Positions 1 to 9,097 of a DNA stretch of 35,100 bases are shown here, piece by piece (the first letter of the stretch is position 1; the number at the start of each line of letters is the position of its first letter). Made by a program: the position numbers and the translations under genes. The stretch lies in the NCBI GenBank assembly GCA_029856235.1, contig JAHQWP010000089.1, positions 1 through 35,100 of the forward strand, written 5' to 3'. Below the pieces are notes generated by a model. The model saw nothing but the letters and a program-made list of their open reading frames with translations. It made no database searches and was not told the DNA's origin. The stretch comes from Promethearchaeia archaeon. Lineage in GTDB: Archaea; Asgardarchaeota; Lokiarchaeia; Sigyniarchaeales; SOKP01.

Positions 1-2
1 TC

Positions 3-932
3 GTACACCGTTATTCAGAGCTTAAGTTTATCAATGATTTTCAGAGTTTTATCTTAAAATTTGGTTTCTTACGCGATAGTGGAAACGATTTTTCACAACC
101 ATCATGGAGTGAAACACCCGAAATTATATTAAAAATGATTATAGAACACGAAGAATCAAAATTGATTAAAACTAATGAGGAGGGAATAGTTAACCTTAAA
201 CATGAAATATTTAAATCTCCAATATCCAAGTTTTTGTTCAGGAGAGCAATGCAATACATTGAATATCGACAAACGGTCACAAACCTCTACAGTTATGGAT
301 ATGGGCTCTTTAGATTGTTTTTCTTAAGAATAAGCAATATTTTTATAGAAAAAGGGCTAATAAAGGAAAGAGACGATATTTTTTATTTGACTTCAAAAGA
401 AATAAAAGAACTTATTGAAAATGTTCAGATCGCGAATAAATTGAGAAATAGAATCACTAAAAGAAAAAAAGAAATGACTGCTTACAAGAGTCTTAGACTT
501 CCAGAGATTATTTACGATGATTATTTACCAAAACCAATTAATAATGAAAAAATAACGAAAGAGATGGTAGGAATACCAACTTCTAAAGGATATTATATCG
601 GTCCTGTCAAGGTAGTTAAGGGAATTAAAGATATGGATAAAATAAAAAAGGGAGATATAATTGCTATTCCTTATTCGGATGTGAGTTGGACACCTCTCTT
701 TTCTAAAGCTAAGGCTGTAATCTCTGAATCAGGAGGGATTCTATCGCATTGCTCCATCGTAGCAAGAGAATACAAAATTCCTGCTATAGTTTCAGTTGAT
801 GGAGCAACCCTACTAAAGGATAATATGCTAATAGCAGTCGATGCCTTTAAAGGGAAGGTTTCTGTACTAAATGATAATTTTGAATTGGATGAAGTTTATA
901 AACCAAAAGAAAATCAGATAATAAATCTTTAA
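3..932 (+). CDS. PEP synthase / rifampin phosphotransferase-like protein, C-terminal part with PEP-utilising mobile (phosphohistidine) domain; 5' end outside window
   Basis: Frame is open from the window edge (VHRYSELKFINDFQ...), so the ATG at 135 is probably internal. The C-terminus GIPTSKGYYIGPVKVV...GGILSHCSIVAREYKIPAIVSV matches the PEP-utiliser mobile domain with its catalytic His; RQTVTNLYSYGYGLFRLFFLRIS...DDIFYLT matches the linker of this family. Confidence 0.85.
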   Translation, partial: VHRYSELKFINDFQSFILKFGFLRDSGNDFSQPSWSETPEIILKMIIEHEESKLIKTNEEGIVNLKHEIFKSPISKFLFRRAMQYIEYRQTVTNLYSYGYGLFRLFFLRISNIFIEKGLIKERDDIFYLTSKEIKELIENVQIANKLRNRITKRKKEMTAYKSLRLPEIIYDDYLPKPINNEKITKEMVGIPTSKGYYIGPVKVVKGIKDMDKIKKGDIIAIPYSDVSWTPLFSKAKAVISESGGILSHCSIVAREYKIPAIVSVDGATLLKDNMLIAVDAFKGKVSVLNDNFELDEVYKPKENQIINL

Positions 933-951
933 TAGTTGGGGGAAGAAAATT

Positions 952-1746
952 ATGGATATTTTGATTATTTTTTTATCATCATTGCTAGGTTATCTTTTGG
1001 GTTCTATTTCATTCTCAAGGATTTTTCTGAAAATTAAGGCCCCCAAAAAATCAATGGATGATCTTCAACTCAAATTAGATAATTCTCAAGAAGAAGTTAC
1101 TGTAATGATGGGTTCTGGTGCCAACAAAGCATCGATAATTTTAGGTACTAAATGGGGAATTATTATTGGAATACTTGATATGATTAAAGTCATAATACCT
1201 TTAATAATATTTAGGTATTTTATATTTCCAACAGATTCATACTTTCTTTATGTTGCTGCATTCGGATTAATTGGGCATAATTGGCCAATTTATTATCGAT
1301 TCAAAGGTGGTCGAGGTCATTCTGTAATGCTTGGAAGTCTAATAGTGATTGATTGGTTAGCTGTAATTATAAATATAATTTTAGGAAATTTACTAGGATT
1401 TGCATTATTAGGGAGTCTTGTTTTTGCATCATATTTATGGTTATGGATGATGATACCATGGTTTTTACTTAGCATATTTGATATTAATTTTGTAATATAT
1501 GCCATATTTATAAATATAATAGCAATACTAAGCCAAATTCCTGAAATCAACCTTTATATCCAACTCCGTAAAGAAGGTAAAGATAAGGAATATAAAAAAA
1601 AAATAACAGAGATGACGGCACAATTTCGAGGATTACAAAAAATGGAAAATTTCTTCAAATCCCTCGGAAACTGGAGAATAGTTATAGGTATTAGTACATT
1701 AATTGGAACCATAATCATATATCTATTTTTACCATTAATAAGCTAA
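952..1746 (+). CDS. PlsY-like glycerol-3-phosphate acyltransferase family membrane protein (divergent)
   Basis: Multi-TM; GYLLGSISFSRIF, MGSGANKASIILG (compare GSGNxGATN) and GHNWPIYYRFKGGRGHSVMLG (compare GHxFPxFxxFKGGKGVAT) occur in PlsY order. Confidence 0.75.
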   Translation: MDILIIFLSSLLGYLLGSISFSRIFLKIKAPKKSMDDLQLKLDNSQEEVTVMMGSGANKASIILGTKWGIIIGILDMIKVIIPLIIFRYFIFPTDSYFLYVAAFGLIGHNWPIYYRFKGGRGHSVMLGSLIVIDWLAVIINIILGNLLGFALLGSLVFASYLWLWMMIPWFLLSIFDINFVIYAIFINIIAILSQIPEINLYIQLRKEGKDKEYKKKITEMTAQFRGLQKMENFFKSLGNWRIVIGISTLIGTIIIYLFLPLIS

Positions 1747-1771
1747 AGATTTAAGAGAGTGAATAAATTAG

Positions 1772-3040
1772 ATGGTAAGGTTAAAATTTAGATACTTACT
1801 AAAATTTAGCGCAAAAAATGCATTTCGCAAGAAATCCACGGCTATTTTATCAAGTTTTGGAGTATCAATTGGATTAATGCTAGTTTTTGTAGTTGGTGCG
1901 TACACAGCAGGAGTGCAGGCACAATTTAATGATAATTTGACAAGAACTTTAGGAATTGTGAATATAATTGAGGAAACTGAAATTCTAATACCATCACCTG
2001 ATAGTAATCTCCCACTTACGATAATCGATGATTTAAAAAATACTAATGATGTAGGAGATTTTATAATTGATTATAATGTTGAATCACAAGCTCCCTATTC
2101 ATACACTGTTGAGTATTGGGATAAACTCGAAAATCCAGATGATAAAATAATAGTTCTTGGGTTGAATAAGTCTTTAGATACCAATTGGCGTGGTTTTACA
2201 ACTAGGATTATCCAAGGGCGAAACTTTGAAATCGGACAAAATGAAACGATCATCAGTTCAAGATTAGCCAATATTGCCGATTTTCCCGTTTCAATCGGAA
2301 GTAAAATTAAGTTGACATTAGATTTACTTGGCACGGAAACTCTGAACCTAACGATTGTTGGTATATATGAGCAAATTGAGGATGGAACTCCACCCTTTGT
2401 TCCAAGGAATTATGCAATCTATACAGACATTCAAACAGTTTGGGATGCGAGAAATCAATCCGGGGTTGAAACGGATATTTATACAATGGTTTCTCTTAGA
2501 TTTGATGTAAACATTCATGAAGATACTATAACTTTAGTTGACCGAATTAATAATTTTTCCAATAATGGAGGGTACGATCCCACTTATGTCTCAGCTTATT
2601 CATTATATGCGTTTTATGAAACGGTAGAACAAAATTTAGAGATAATCAATAGTTTTACTGGCGTATTAGGAACCATTACTGCTTTAGCTGGAGGAATGGC
2701 GATTATAGTTGGCCAGCTAATGTCAGTATCTTCTCGAATGAAGGAATTTGCCATCTTAAAAGCTACTGGTTGGAAAAGTAGGCACATTATGACAAATATT
2801 ATTTATGAATCACTTACTCTAAGCTTATTGGGTGCTGGAGGTGGTTTAGCAATTGGAGCATTGTTGATTTTTCTATTGAGTGGAAATTTAACTGCTTTTG
2901 GCAATACTCCCATTATAATAACTTTACCAGGTATTATTGAAGTTGTAATATATGCGGTATTATTGGGTGTATTAGGTGGTTTGTACCCTGGAATTAAAGC
3001 TTCTAAAGTAAGACCTATAAAAGTGCTAAAGGAATTATGA
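1772..3040 (+). CDS. ABC transporter permease, FtsX/MacB type
   Basis: N-terminal TM, large extracytoplasmic domain, C-terminal three-TM FtsX domain (SSRMKEFAILKATGWKSRHI...GLYPGIKASKVRPIKVLKEL); directly followed by an ATPase gene. Confidence 0.9.
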   Translation: MVRLKFRYLLKFSAKNAFRKKSTAILSSFGVSIGLMLVFVVGAYTAGVQAQFNDNLTRTLGIVNIIEETEILIPSPDSNLPLTIIDDLKNTNDVGDFIIDYNVESQAPYSYTVEYWDKLENPDDKIIVLGLNKSLDTNWRGFTTRIIQGRNFEIGQNETIISSRLANIADFPVSIGSKIKLTLDLLGTETLNLTIVGIYEQIEDGTPPFVPRNYAIYTDIQTVWDARNQSGVETDIYTMVSLRFDVNIHEDTITLVDRINNFSNNGGYDPTYVSAYSLYAFYETVEQNLEIINSFTGVLGTITALAGGMAIIVGQLMSVSSRMKEFAILKATGWKSRHIMTNIIYESLTLSLLGAGGGLAIGALLIFLLSGNLTAFGNTPIIITLPGIIEVVIYAVLLGVLGGLYPGIKASKVRPIKVLKEL

Positions 3041-3041
3041 G

Positions 3042-3758
3042 GTGATCTTGATAACTCTAATAAAGCTAAAAAAAACTAGTAAGGTTTATGGCGAGCAAAA
3101 TAATATTATTAAAGCACTTGATAATGTGGATTTAGAAATAGAAGAAGGAAAAGTTATAACAATTATGGGTCCATCCGGAAGTGGAAAAAGTACATTGTTA
3201 AACTTAATTGGAGCAATGGATAATCCAACTTCTGGAGAAATTTTTGTACAAGATAATGAAATAGGTGGATTAACTGAAAGAAAATTATCAAAATTTAGAA
3301 AAGAAGTAGTAGGATTTGTATTTCAGAATTATTATCTACTTCCAAATGTTGATATGTTAGATAATGTGTTAATTCCACTAATACCTTATGGAATTTCATT
3401 GCAGGACAAAGAACGAGCAATTAAATTATTAGAAATGGTTGGATTGAGGGATAGAATTCATAGTAAAGTGGGTAAATTATCTGGAGGAGAATCACAAAGA
3501 GTTGCGATTGCCAGAGCATTAATTAATGACCCTTCTGTAATACTTGCAGATGAACCAACCGGTAATTTGGATTCTACCACAGGCAAATCGATTGTGGAAT
3601 TATTAATAAATTTAACAGAAAGAGGTAAAACTGTTATAATTGTAACGCATGACCATAGGATTGCTAAAATGGTTTCAGAACATCCCTTAGGCAAAAATAT
3701 TTGGATTAAAGACGGACAGCTTACGGATGATCCTGAATTTGATATTTATGGATGGTAA
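3042..3758 (+). CDS. ABC transporter ATP-binding protein, LolD/MacB type
   Basis: Walker A GPSGSGKST, signature LSGGESQRVAIARAL, Walker B VILADEPTGNLDS; GTG start 1 nt after the permease stop. Confidence 0.95.
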   Translation: MILITLIKLKKTSKVYGEQNNIIKALDNVDLEIEEGKVITIMGPSGSGKSTLLNLIGAMDNPTSGEIFVQDNEIGGLTERKLSKFRKEVVGFVFQNYYLLPNVDMLDNVLIPLIPYGISLQDKERAIKLLEMVGLRDRIHSKVGKLSGGESQRVAIARALINDPSVILADEPTGNLDSTTGKSIVELLINLTERGKTVIIVTHDHRIAKMVSEHPLGKNIWIKDGQLTDDPEFDIYGW

Positions 3759-3907
3759 TATCATTAGTACAATCTGATAAACTTTTTCTATACTATTGCA
3801 ATAATTTTTAATATGAAAAAAACAAGTATATTATAATCTTAATTACGCTTTAGTTAACTATCTAGTGTTAAGTTCATTAGTTCACCTAACGTACCGAGGT
3901 AAATTAT

Positions 3908-5557
3908 TTGGTCAAATATAAAAGAGGTCATCTTTATTATCCCATAATTCCTATTCATGAAGTTTTAGAGAGCACAGCTGAAAGATTTCCTGATAAGTTA
4001 GCATTTCTTTACCCTATGGAAATGACATTTAAACAATTTAAAGAGCACGTAGATATATTCGCTACAGCATTGAAAAACTTAGGGGTGAAAAAAGGCGACA
4101 GAGTTGCCCTATATGCCCATAATTCAATCGAATGGGAAATCGCGTTTTATGGGTTAGAGAAAGCGGGAGCAATTTTGGTTCCTATGAACCCTCAATTTAA
4201 AGAAACGGAGGTTAAATACGAGGCTAACGACTCTGGAGCTGAAACTATAATTATTCTCAGATCATTATACCCCGTGGTAGCTACAGTCAGAGATGAAACA
4301 AACCTGAAAACTATAATAATTATCGAGTCAGAAGAGGATAAAGAGAATCTTAAGATGCCAGAAGGTGCATATAGTTGGTCAACACTTATGCAAAACACAA
4401 AACCTGATCCTCCCGAGTATGAGTTCAATCCTAAAGAAGACCTCGCAGCTTTAATGTACACAAGTGGAACGACAGGCTTACCAAAAGGGACAATGCTCAC
4501 GCACTACAATATTGTATCAAACATAATACAAGGAGGCATAGTTTATGAGTTGAGCGAGTTTGATATCGCTATGACCGTACTTCCGCTTTATCATATTTAC
4601 GGCCTTAATGTGTGTATGAACCAAGCTGTTTGGTTAGGCGCATCCCAAGTGGTAACTCCTCGATTCGAAGTGAAAGAGTTTTCTGAGCTAATAGAGAAAT
4701 ATAGAGTCACTTATAGCCTTTGTGTACCTCCTATTTTTCTCGCAGTAGTACGACACCTCGAAGAACCCGGGGTTAAAGAGTACGATTGGGAGGATCTTAA
4801 GGTTGTTAACAATGGTGGTGCCCCTATTCCACTTGAACTTCTTGAGAGGTTTTATGAATTAGCAAAAAAGAAGTGTAAAGCAAAAAATGTGACCATCCAA
4901 CATGGTTGGGGTTTAACCGAAGCTTCCCCCGTAGTCGCCGTTAATCCTATGTCCCGAGCTAAGATGGAATCTCAAGGAACTTTAATACCCGATACTTTCC
5001 ATAAAATTATTGACTTAGAGACCGGTGAAGAACTACCAAAACGTGGAGATGTTGGTGAGTTGGTCATAAAAGGACCTCAAGTTATGAAAGGTTATTGGAA
5101 CCGCCCAGAAGCAACTGAAAGTTCCTTTTGGACCGACCCTAAAACCGGAGAAAAATGGTTAAGAACTGGGGATATGGCATACATAGACGAAGAAGAGTAC
5201 GAACATCTTCTTGATAGGATAAAGGAAATGATTAAATATAAAGGTTGGAGTATCGCACCTGCAGAACTTGAAGATTTACTCTTTAAAAATCCTCATATCT
5301 CTGACGCTGCAGTTATTGGTAAACCATCTAAAGAATTGGATGTGGGGGAAATCCCGAAAGCTTTCGTCATTTTAAAGTTAGAATCGAAGGGAAAAGTCTC
5401 TGAACAAGAGATTATTGATTGGGTTGCAGAAAAGATTTCGGCTTATAAAAAGATCAGGGAGGTTGAATTCGTTGACGAAATCCCAAAATCGGGATCTGGA
5501 AAGATTTTAAGAAGAGAACTGGTCAAATTAGAAAAAGTAAGACTTGGAATAAAATAA
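3908..5557 (+). CDS. AMP-binding acyl-CoA synthetase (long-chain fatty-acid--CoA ligase type)
   Basis: YTSGTTGLPKGTMLTH, GWGLTEASP, LRTGDMAYIDEEEY, DRIKEMIKYKGWSIAPAELE, PKSGSGKILRREL; TTG start preceded by gaggt. Confidence 0.95.
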   Translation: MVKYKRGHLYYPIIPIHEVLESTAERFPDKLAFLYPMEMTFKQFKEHVDIFATALKNLGVKKGDRVALYAHNSIEWEIAFYGLEKAGAILVPMNPQFKETEVKYEANDSGAETIIILRSLYPVVATVRDETNLKTIIIIESEEDKENLKMPEGAYSWSTLMQNTKPDPPEYEFNPKEDLAALMYTSGTTGLPKGTMLTHYNIVSNIIQGGIVYELSEFDIAMTVLPLYHIYGLNVCMNQAVWLGASQVVTPRFEVKEFSELIEKYRVTYSLCVPPIFLAVVRHLEEPGVKEYDWEDLKVVNNGGAPIPLELLERFYELAKKKCKAKNVTIQHGWGLTEASPVVAVNPMSRAKMESQGTLIPDTFHKIIDLETGEELPKRGDVGELVIKGPQVMKGYWNRPEATESSFWTDPKTGEKWLRTGDMAYIDEEEYEHLLDRIKEMIKYKGWSIAPAELEDLLFKNPHISDAAVIGKPSKELDVGEIPKAFVILKLESKGKVSEQEIIDWVAEKISAYKKIREVEFVDEIPKSGSGKILRRELVKLEKVRLGIK

Positions 5558-5666
5558 AAAAGAAATTTCTTAGCACTAATCTTCCCATAAAATCACCTCT
5601 TAAATTATGAAGATAAAAATCTACGGTAGTTATAAAAACGTTCTTCTTATAATGTAACGATTTTAC

Positions 5667-6275
5667 CTACACTTTTCTTTCTTTTTTCTCTGCCTTTCTT
5701 ACAATAATAAAACCTAATAGAGCTCCTATTATAAATGGGAGAATTATTTGAAGCCACATCAATGCAATTGGAAGCAGAAATGTTGGCGGAGGATGTGTTT
5801 GTGGCGGACCTGAAGGTATGGTTCTCAAATAATAAGAAAACGCAGAAGTAATCCAATTAAGGGACCATGCGATAAAAGTCGCTGCACCTAACCATCTCCA
5901 TAGTTTATAAATGTGGGGTTTTCGAAAATATGATATATATGTTTTCCATATAATAATAACGGCAATTGCAAAACTAGGCCATACATGAAAGTTAAAACTT
6001 AAATCAGATATTTCAAAAAATGGAGGTCCTCCGAAAAAGATTGCCGTAATAAAACCTGTTAACCCCGCAAATAAACCTAAAAAGTATAAGGTCGTCGCAA
6101 ATCCTCCAAAAGCTCTATGAGACCTAAATAATATATCGTTTGTTTTAAGTAACGATATTTTTTTCTTCTTGTAACCAGCATATGCTCCAGTTACCGCTTG
6201 TACTGTAGCACATAAGCAACCGAGCATCGTGATTATAGTGTTAAATTCTGCTACACTATATGTAAGTCCTGCCAT
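5667..6275 (-). CDS. Multi-TM membrane protein with conserved-looking His residues (cytochrome b561/DUF4079-like, tentative)
   Basis: About 5-6 hydrophobic segments; His in RSHRAFG, NFHVWPS and RKPHIYKLWRWLG at membrane edges. Confidence 0.5.
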   Translation of the reverse strand: MAGLTYSVAEFNTIITMLGCLCATVQAVTGAYAGYKKKKISLLKTNDILFRSHRAFGGFATTLYFLGLFAGLTGFITAIFFGGPPFFEISDLSFNFHVWPSFAIAVIIIWKTYISYFRKPHIYKLWRWLGAATFIAWSLNWITSAFSYYLRTIPSGPPQTHPPPTFLLPIALMWLQIILPFIIGALLGFIIVRKAEKKERKV

Positions 6276-6393
6276 AATATCTTAAACCTCTAATTTTAAT
6301 AATAATATCTTATGTTCAGAGTATCTTTATCTTCTTAAAAATTTTGGTTAAGTTTTATCTATAATTGAACTAAATTTTTACAATGCAGTTAGA

Positions 6394-6405
6394 TTTATAT
6401 ATAAG
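6394..6405 (+). promoter_or_regulatory. Archaeal TATA-box-like element of copy 1 (tttatatataag)
   Basis: A/T-rich TATA motif; the same element (tttatatataaa) recurs at about 6920-6931 before copy 2. Confidence 0.5.
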
Positions 6406-6449
6406 AACAATCATATCTTTTAATTAAAACAATGTTTTAGAGGGATTGA

Positions 6450-6857
6450 ATTATTACTAAAAAAAAAACGATAATGTATATCTGCATAGCTAGCTTTATT
6501 CCAATAGCCATAAGTGCAATACTGACACCCATGTTCTCTTTTGCATTGAGCATCACGAATATTGTATTAATTTTCGTTTATCTGATACTCATGCTCATCA
6601 CACTCAAATACATTAGAAAGGATATTATAGCCCATAGTTTAAGAGCGGGAAAAATGACCGCTCGTACTGGTTTCTTTTTTCAAACATTTCCTATTTTTTC
6701 GTACATTATAATCTTCCTCATTGGACCAACAGAGTGGGGAATTACAGTTACAGCTATAGATTATACTCTTTTCATTTTTTGGGGTGTGAGCCTCGTTTTA
6801 AACGTCATAGGAGCAATTTTATACAAAGTACCCCAAAAGAAACAATCAACTTTTTAA
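6450..6857 (+). CDS. Small 4-TM membrane protein, copy 1 (likely start ATT 6450; ORF track start ATG 6474)
   Basis: Paralog of 6976..7377; the homology including KKxTIxYxC extends upstream of the ATG. Confidence 0.7.
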   Translation: MITKKKTIMYICIASFIPIAISAILTPMFSFALSITNIVLIFVYLILMLITLKYIRKDIIAHSLRAGKMTARTGFFFQTFPIFSYIIIFLIGPTEWGITVTAIDYTLFIFWGVSLVLNVIGAILYKVPQKKQSTF

Positions 6858-6975
6858 TTTTTTTTCTTCTATCATTAAATTTCTTATCTCTCAAGAAAGC
6901 CTTCCACAGTGCAGTCAAATTTATATATAAATATTGTTCTATCTAAGTATTAATACTAAATTTTCGAGGGATGGA

Positions 6976-7377
6976 ATTATTATAAAAAAACACACGATTT
7001 TGTATCTCTGCTTAATTAGTTTTATTCCTATACTCATCAGCGTATCTCTAATAACAGGATATTCTTTTGAATTGAGCCTAATGATAATCATACTAACTCC
7101 TGTTTACTTTATATTTATGCTTATCACACTTAAATATATCAGAAAGGATATAATTGCACATAGTCACAGAATGGGAAAAATGACTGCTCGAACGGGTTTT
7201 ATTATTCTAGCAGTTTTTCCTATTGGAGTTCTTCTCTTAGCTCCTATTGCAGGTTTTGAAATTGATTTCCTTGGCTTTGAGATTACAGTCTTCATTTTAT
7301 GGGGCATAAGCAGTATGATTAATATCATAGCAGCAATTTTATACAAAACACCGCAAAAGAAACAAGAAGCTTCTTAA
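6976..7377 (+). CDS. Small 4-TM membrane protein, copy 2 (likely start ATT 6976; ORF track start 6934)
   Basis: Paralog of copy 1; no ATG aligned near the start of the homology; the ORF track start at 6934 lies within the promoter/leader. Confidence 0.7.
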   Translation: MIIKKHTILYLCLISFIPILISVSLITGYSFELSLMIIILTPVYFIFMLITLKYIRKDIIAHSHRMGKMTARTGFIILAVFPIGVLLLAPIAGFEIDFLGFEITVFILWGISSMINIIAAILYKTPQKKQEAS

Positions 7378-7445
7378 GTATAATTATTATTTATTTTTCT
7401 TAAACTGATAACTAGAGATTTAAATAAGAGCAGATTTTTTAGAAT

Positions 7446-8549
7446 TCAAGACTTAAAATCTAATTTTGTTTGACGATATTTATTTTCTTGCTCCTTTTTC
7501 TGTAATAAGGACTTCTTAAAATGTTCAATCCTTTTTTGTATACTTCTCTTAAACGAATTGTCTAAATTTAGATTATTTAACACATTGTTAAGGATTTGAT
7601 AATAATTTAATTCAGCTTTAGACTTTATAGCAGGTGATTGTATTGAGGAGTCTGACAACAAATTGTTTAACAATTTTATGGATAACTCTAAATGAGGTAT
7701 TAGATTTTCTTCGCTTTCTTGAAATTCTTTACCTTCGAGAATTCTTGATTTTATTACTTCTACGCGGGGATATTTCTCGTAAGCGTACCCTTTTACACCT
7801 AATATTAAACATGCTGCTAATGTCGAACAGGTCCCTCCAAAGGGGTCTAGAACCGTTTTAACATTAGGGACCAATTTGATACATTTATAAGGAAGACCAA
7901 TTGGAAACGGAGCTTCGTGCCCCTTTTTAACTGTTGCCCCTGTTGTTTTGATATAGGGAATTAACCACACATTACCAGGATCTCTTAAATCCGTATCGGA
8001 ATATCTGCCAATATTCGACTTATCGGTGTATGGTATTCCAATAGACTTTGGTTCTATCTTATACTCGTTTTTATCCTTTACAAAAAGATATACATGTTCC
8101 CAGAGGTTATTTAATCGCCGGGTCCCTCCTGAGGGCGTATAATGGCCTTTTCCAAGAAAAGATTTAACCCAAATAACGTCTTGAATTCGCTTCCAAGATG
8201 CTTTTTCTGCTGACATCGCAACTTTTTCGGATTTACCTTGATCGAGAGCAGAATCTCCTATATTGAGAAAAAAAATAGAACTCTTTTTGGCTACTCTGTA
8301 TCATTCCTCCCAAATTTTAGTTAAAAACGATAGATACTCATCTTCATCCATTCTATCGTCGTGACTCTCACCAGTATCTGAAGTATAAATTTTGCCTCTA
8401 TTATATGGAGGAGAAGTAATAATAACATCAATCGATTCGTCTTCTAATTCTGACATATCCTCTGACGATTTAAAGAATACTGTTTGATCCTTAAGTATTA
8501 AACATATGTTCTCATTCATCGAATTAGAAGGTATTTTTCTTAATGTCAA
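7446..8549 (-). pseudogene. Beta-class (motif IV before motif I) DNA N4-cytosine/N6-adenine methyltransferase, interrupted by one in-frame TGA at 8301-8303
   Basis: ORFs 8301..8549 and 7446..8216 are in the same frame. The codons between them read ...FLTKIWEE-[TGA]-YRVAKKSSIFFLNIGDSALDQGKSEKVAMSAEK...; motif IV is TSPPYN and motif I is DPFGGTCSTLAACLILG. Confidence 0.85.
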
Positions 8550-8812
8550 TCGTATTATAATAAGATTAGTAAATCCTTATTTAATTATATGCGCCATATG
8601 TTGTTAATAACAATTAGTTCAATTGCGAATATAATTTTTTCAGAATAAAATAAAAATCAGATATGGAATTTAAAATTTGTATAAACGAACAACTATATAA
8701 AAAAACATTCGGTTAAGGAATTTAGAGTTTATAATAGTTATATTTAATAATCTCAAATTGTTAATTAGTATCGAAAAAGAAAGGTTACTCTTTTTTATTG
8801 AGGAGGTATAAA

Positions 8813-8983
8813 ATGAATATAGAAGTCGAACCTAAGGAAGACTCGTTATTATCGTGCCCATTTACCCGATCGTGCCATCTCCCAAAAGATAAAGAAGTTT
8901 GTGGCTTCCCTAATTATAAAATGTGTCCGGAATATCAATCGGGGCTAAATAAACTTAAATCTACTTCTACAATATTACATTAA
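8813..8983 (+). CDS. Four-cysteine mini-protein (probable Zn or Fe-S site)
   Basis: ATG at 8813 follows a strong SD (gaggaggt), so the track start at 8798 (TTG) is likely too early; CPFTRSCHLPKDKEVCGFPNYKMCPEYQ. Confidence 0.75.
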   Translation: MNIEVEPKEDSLLSCPFTRSCHLPKDKEVCGFPNYKMCPEYQSGLNKLKSTSTILH

Positions 8984-9097
8984 AAATATTATACTCCCAT
9001 TTCAAAGCCTTTTATCTCATTTCATTGTATTCAAGTAGATTTAATATGCGACAATTAATTTAGATACTCAATATCAAATTTAAATTAGTGAATAATA

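Larger units (their letters stand above)
6381..7377 (+). repeat. Tandem duplication of a small membrane-protein gene including promoter and 5' leader (copies about 6381-6857 and about 6905-7377)
   Basis: Both copies have a TATA-like tttatatata, then gaggga, then ATTATT...AAAAAA, then homologous 4-TM proteins sharing LITLKYIRKDIIAHS.R.GKMTARTGF and AILYK.PQKKQ. Confidence 0.9.

Noticed and set aside
4192-4500. 102-aa minus ORF in the acyl-CoA ligase gene
   Set aside because: Antisense shadow of a high-confidence gene.
8301-8303. Genome-wide TGA reassignment as an explanation for the interrupted methyltransferase
   Set aside because: Other genes in the window (e.g. the permease ending at 3040) use TGA as a normal stop, so a code change is not supported.
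8601-8613. Palindrome-like ttgttaataacaa in the gap 5' of the methyltransferase
   Set aside because: Short inverted repeats are expected by chance in AT-rich spacers; no second copy noted, so not called an operator.
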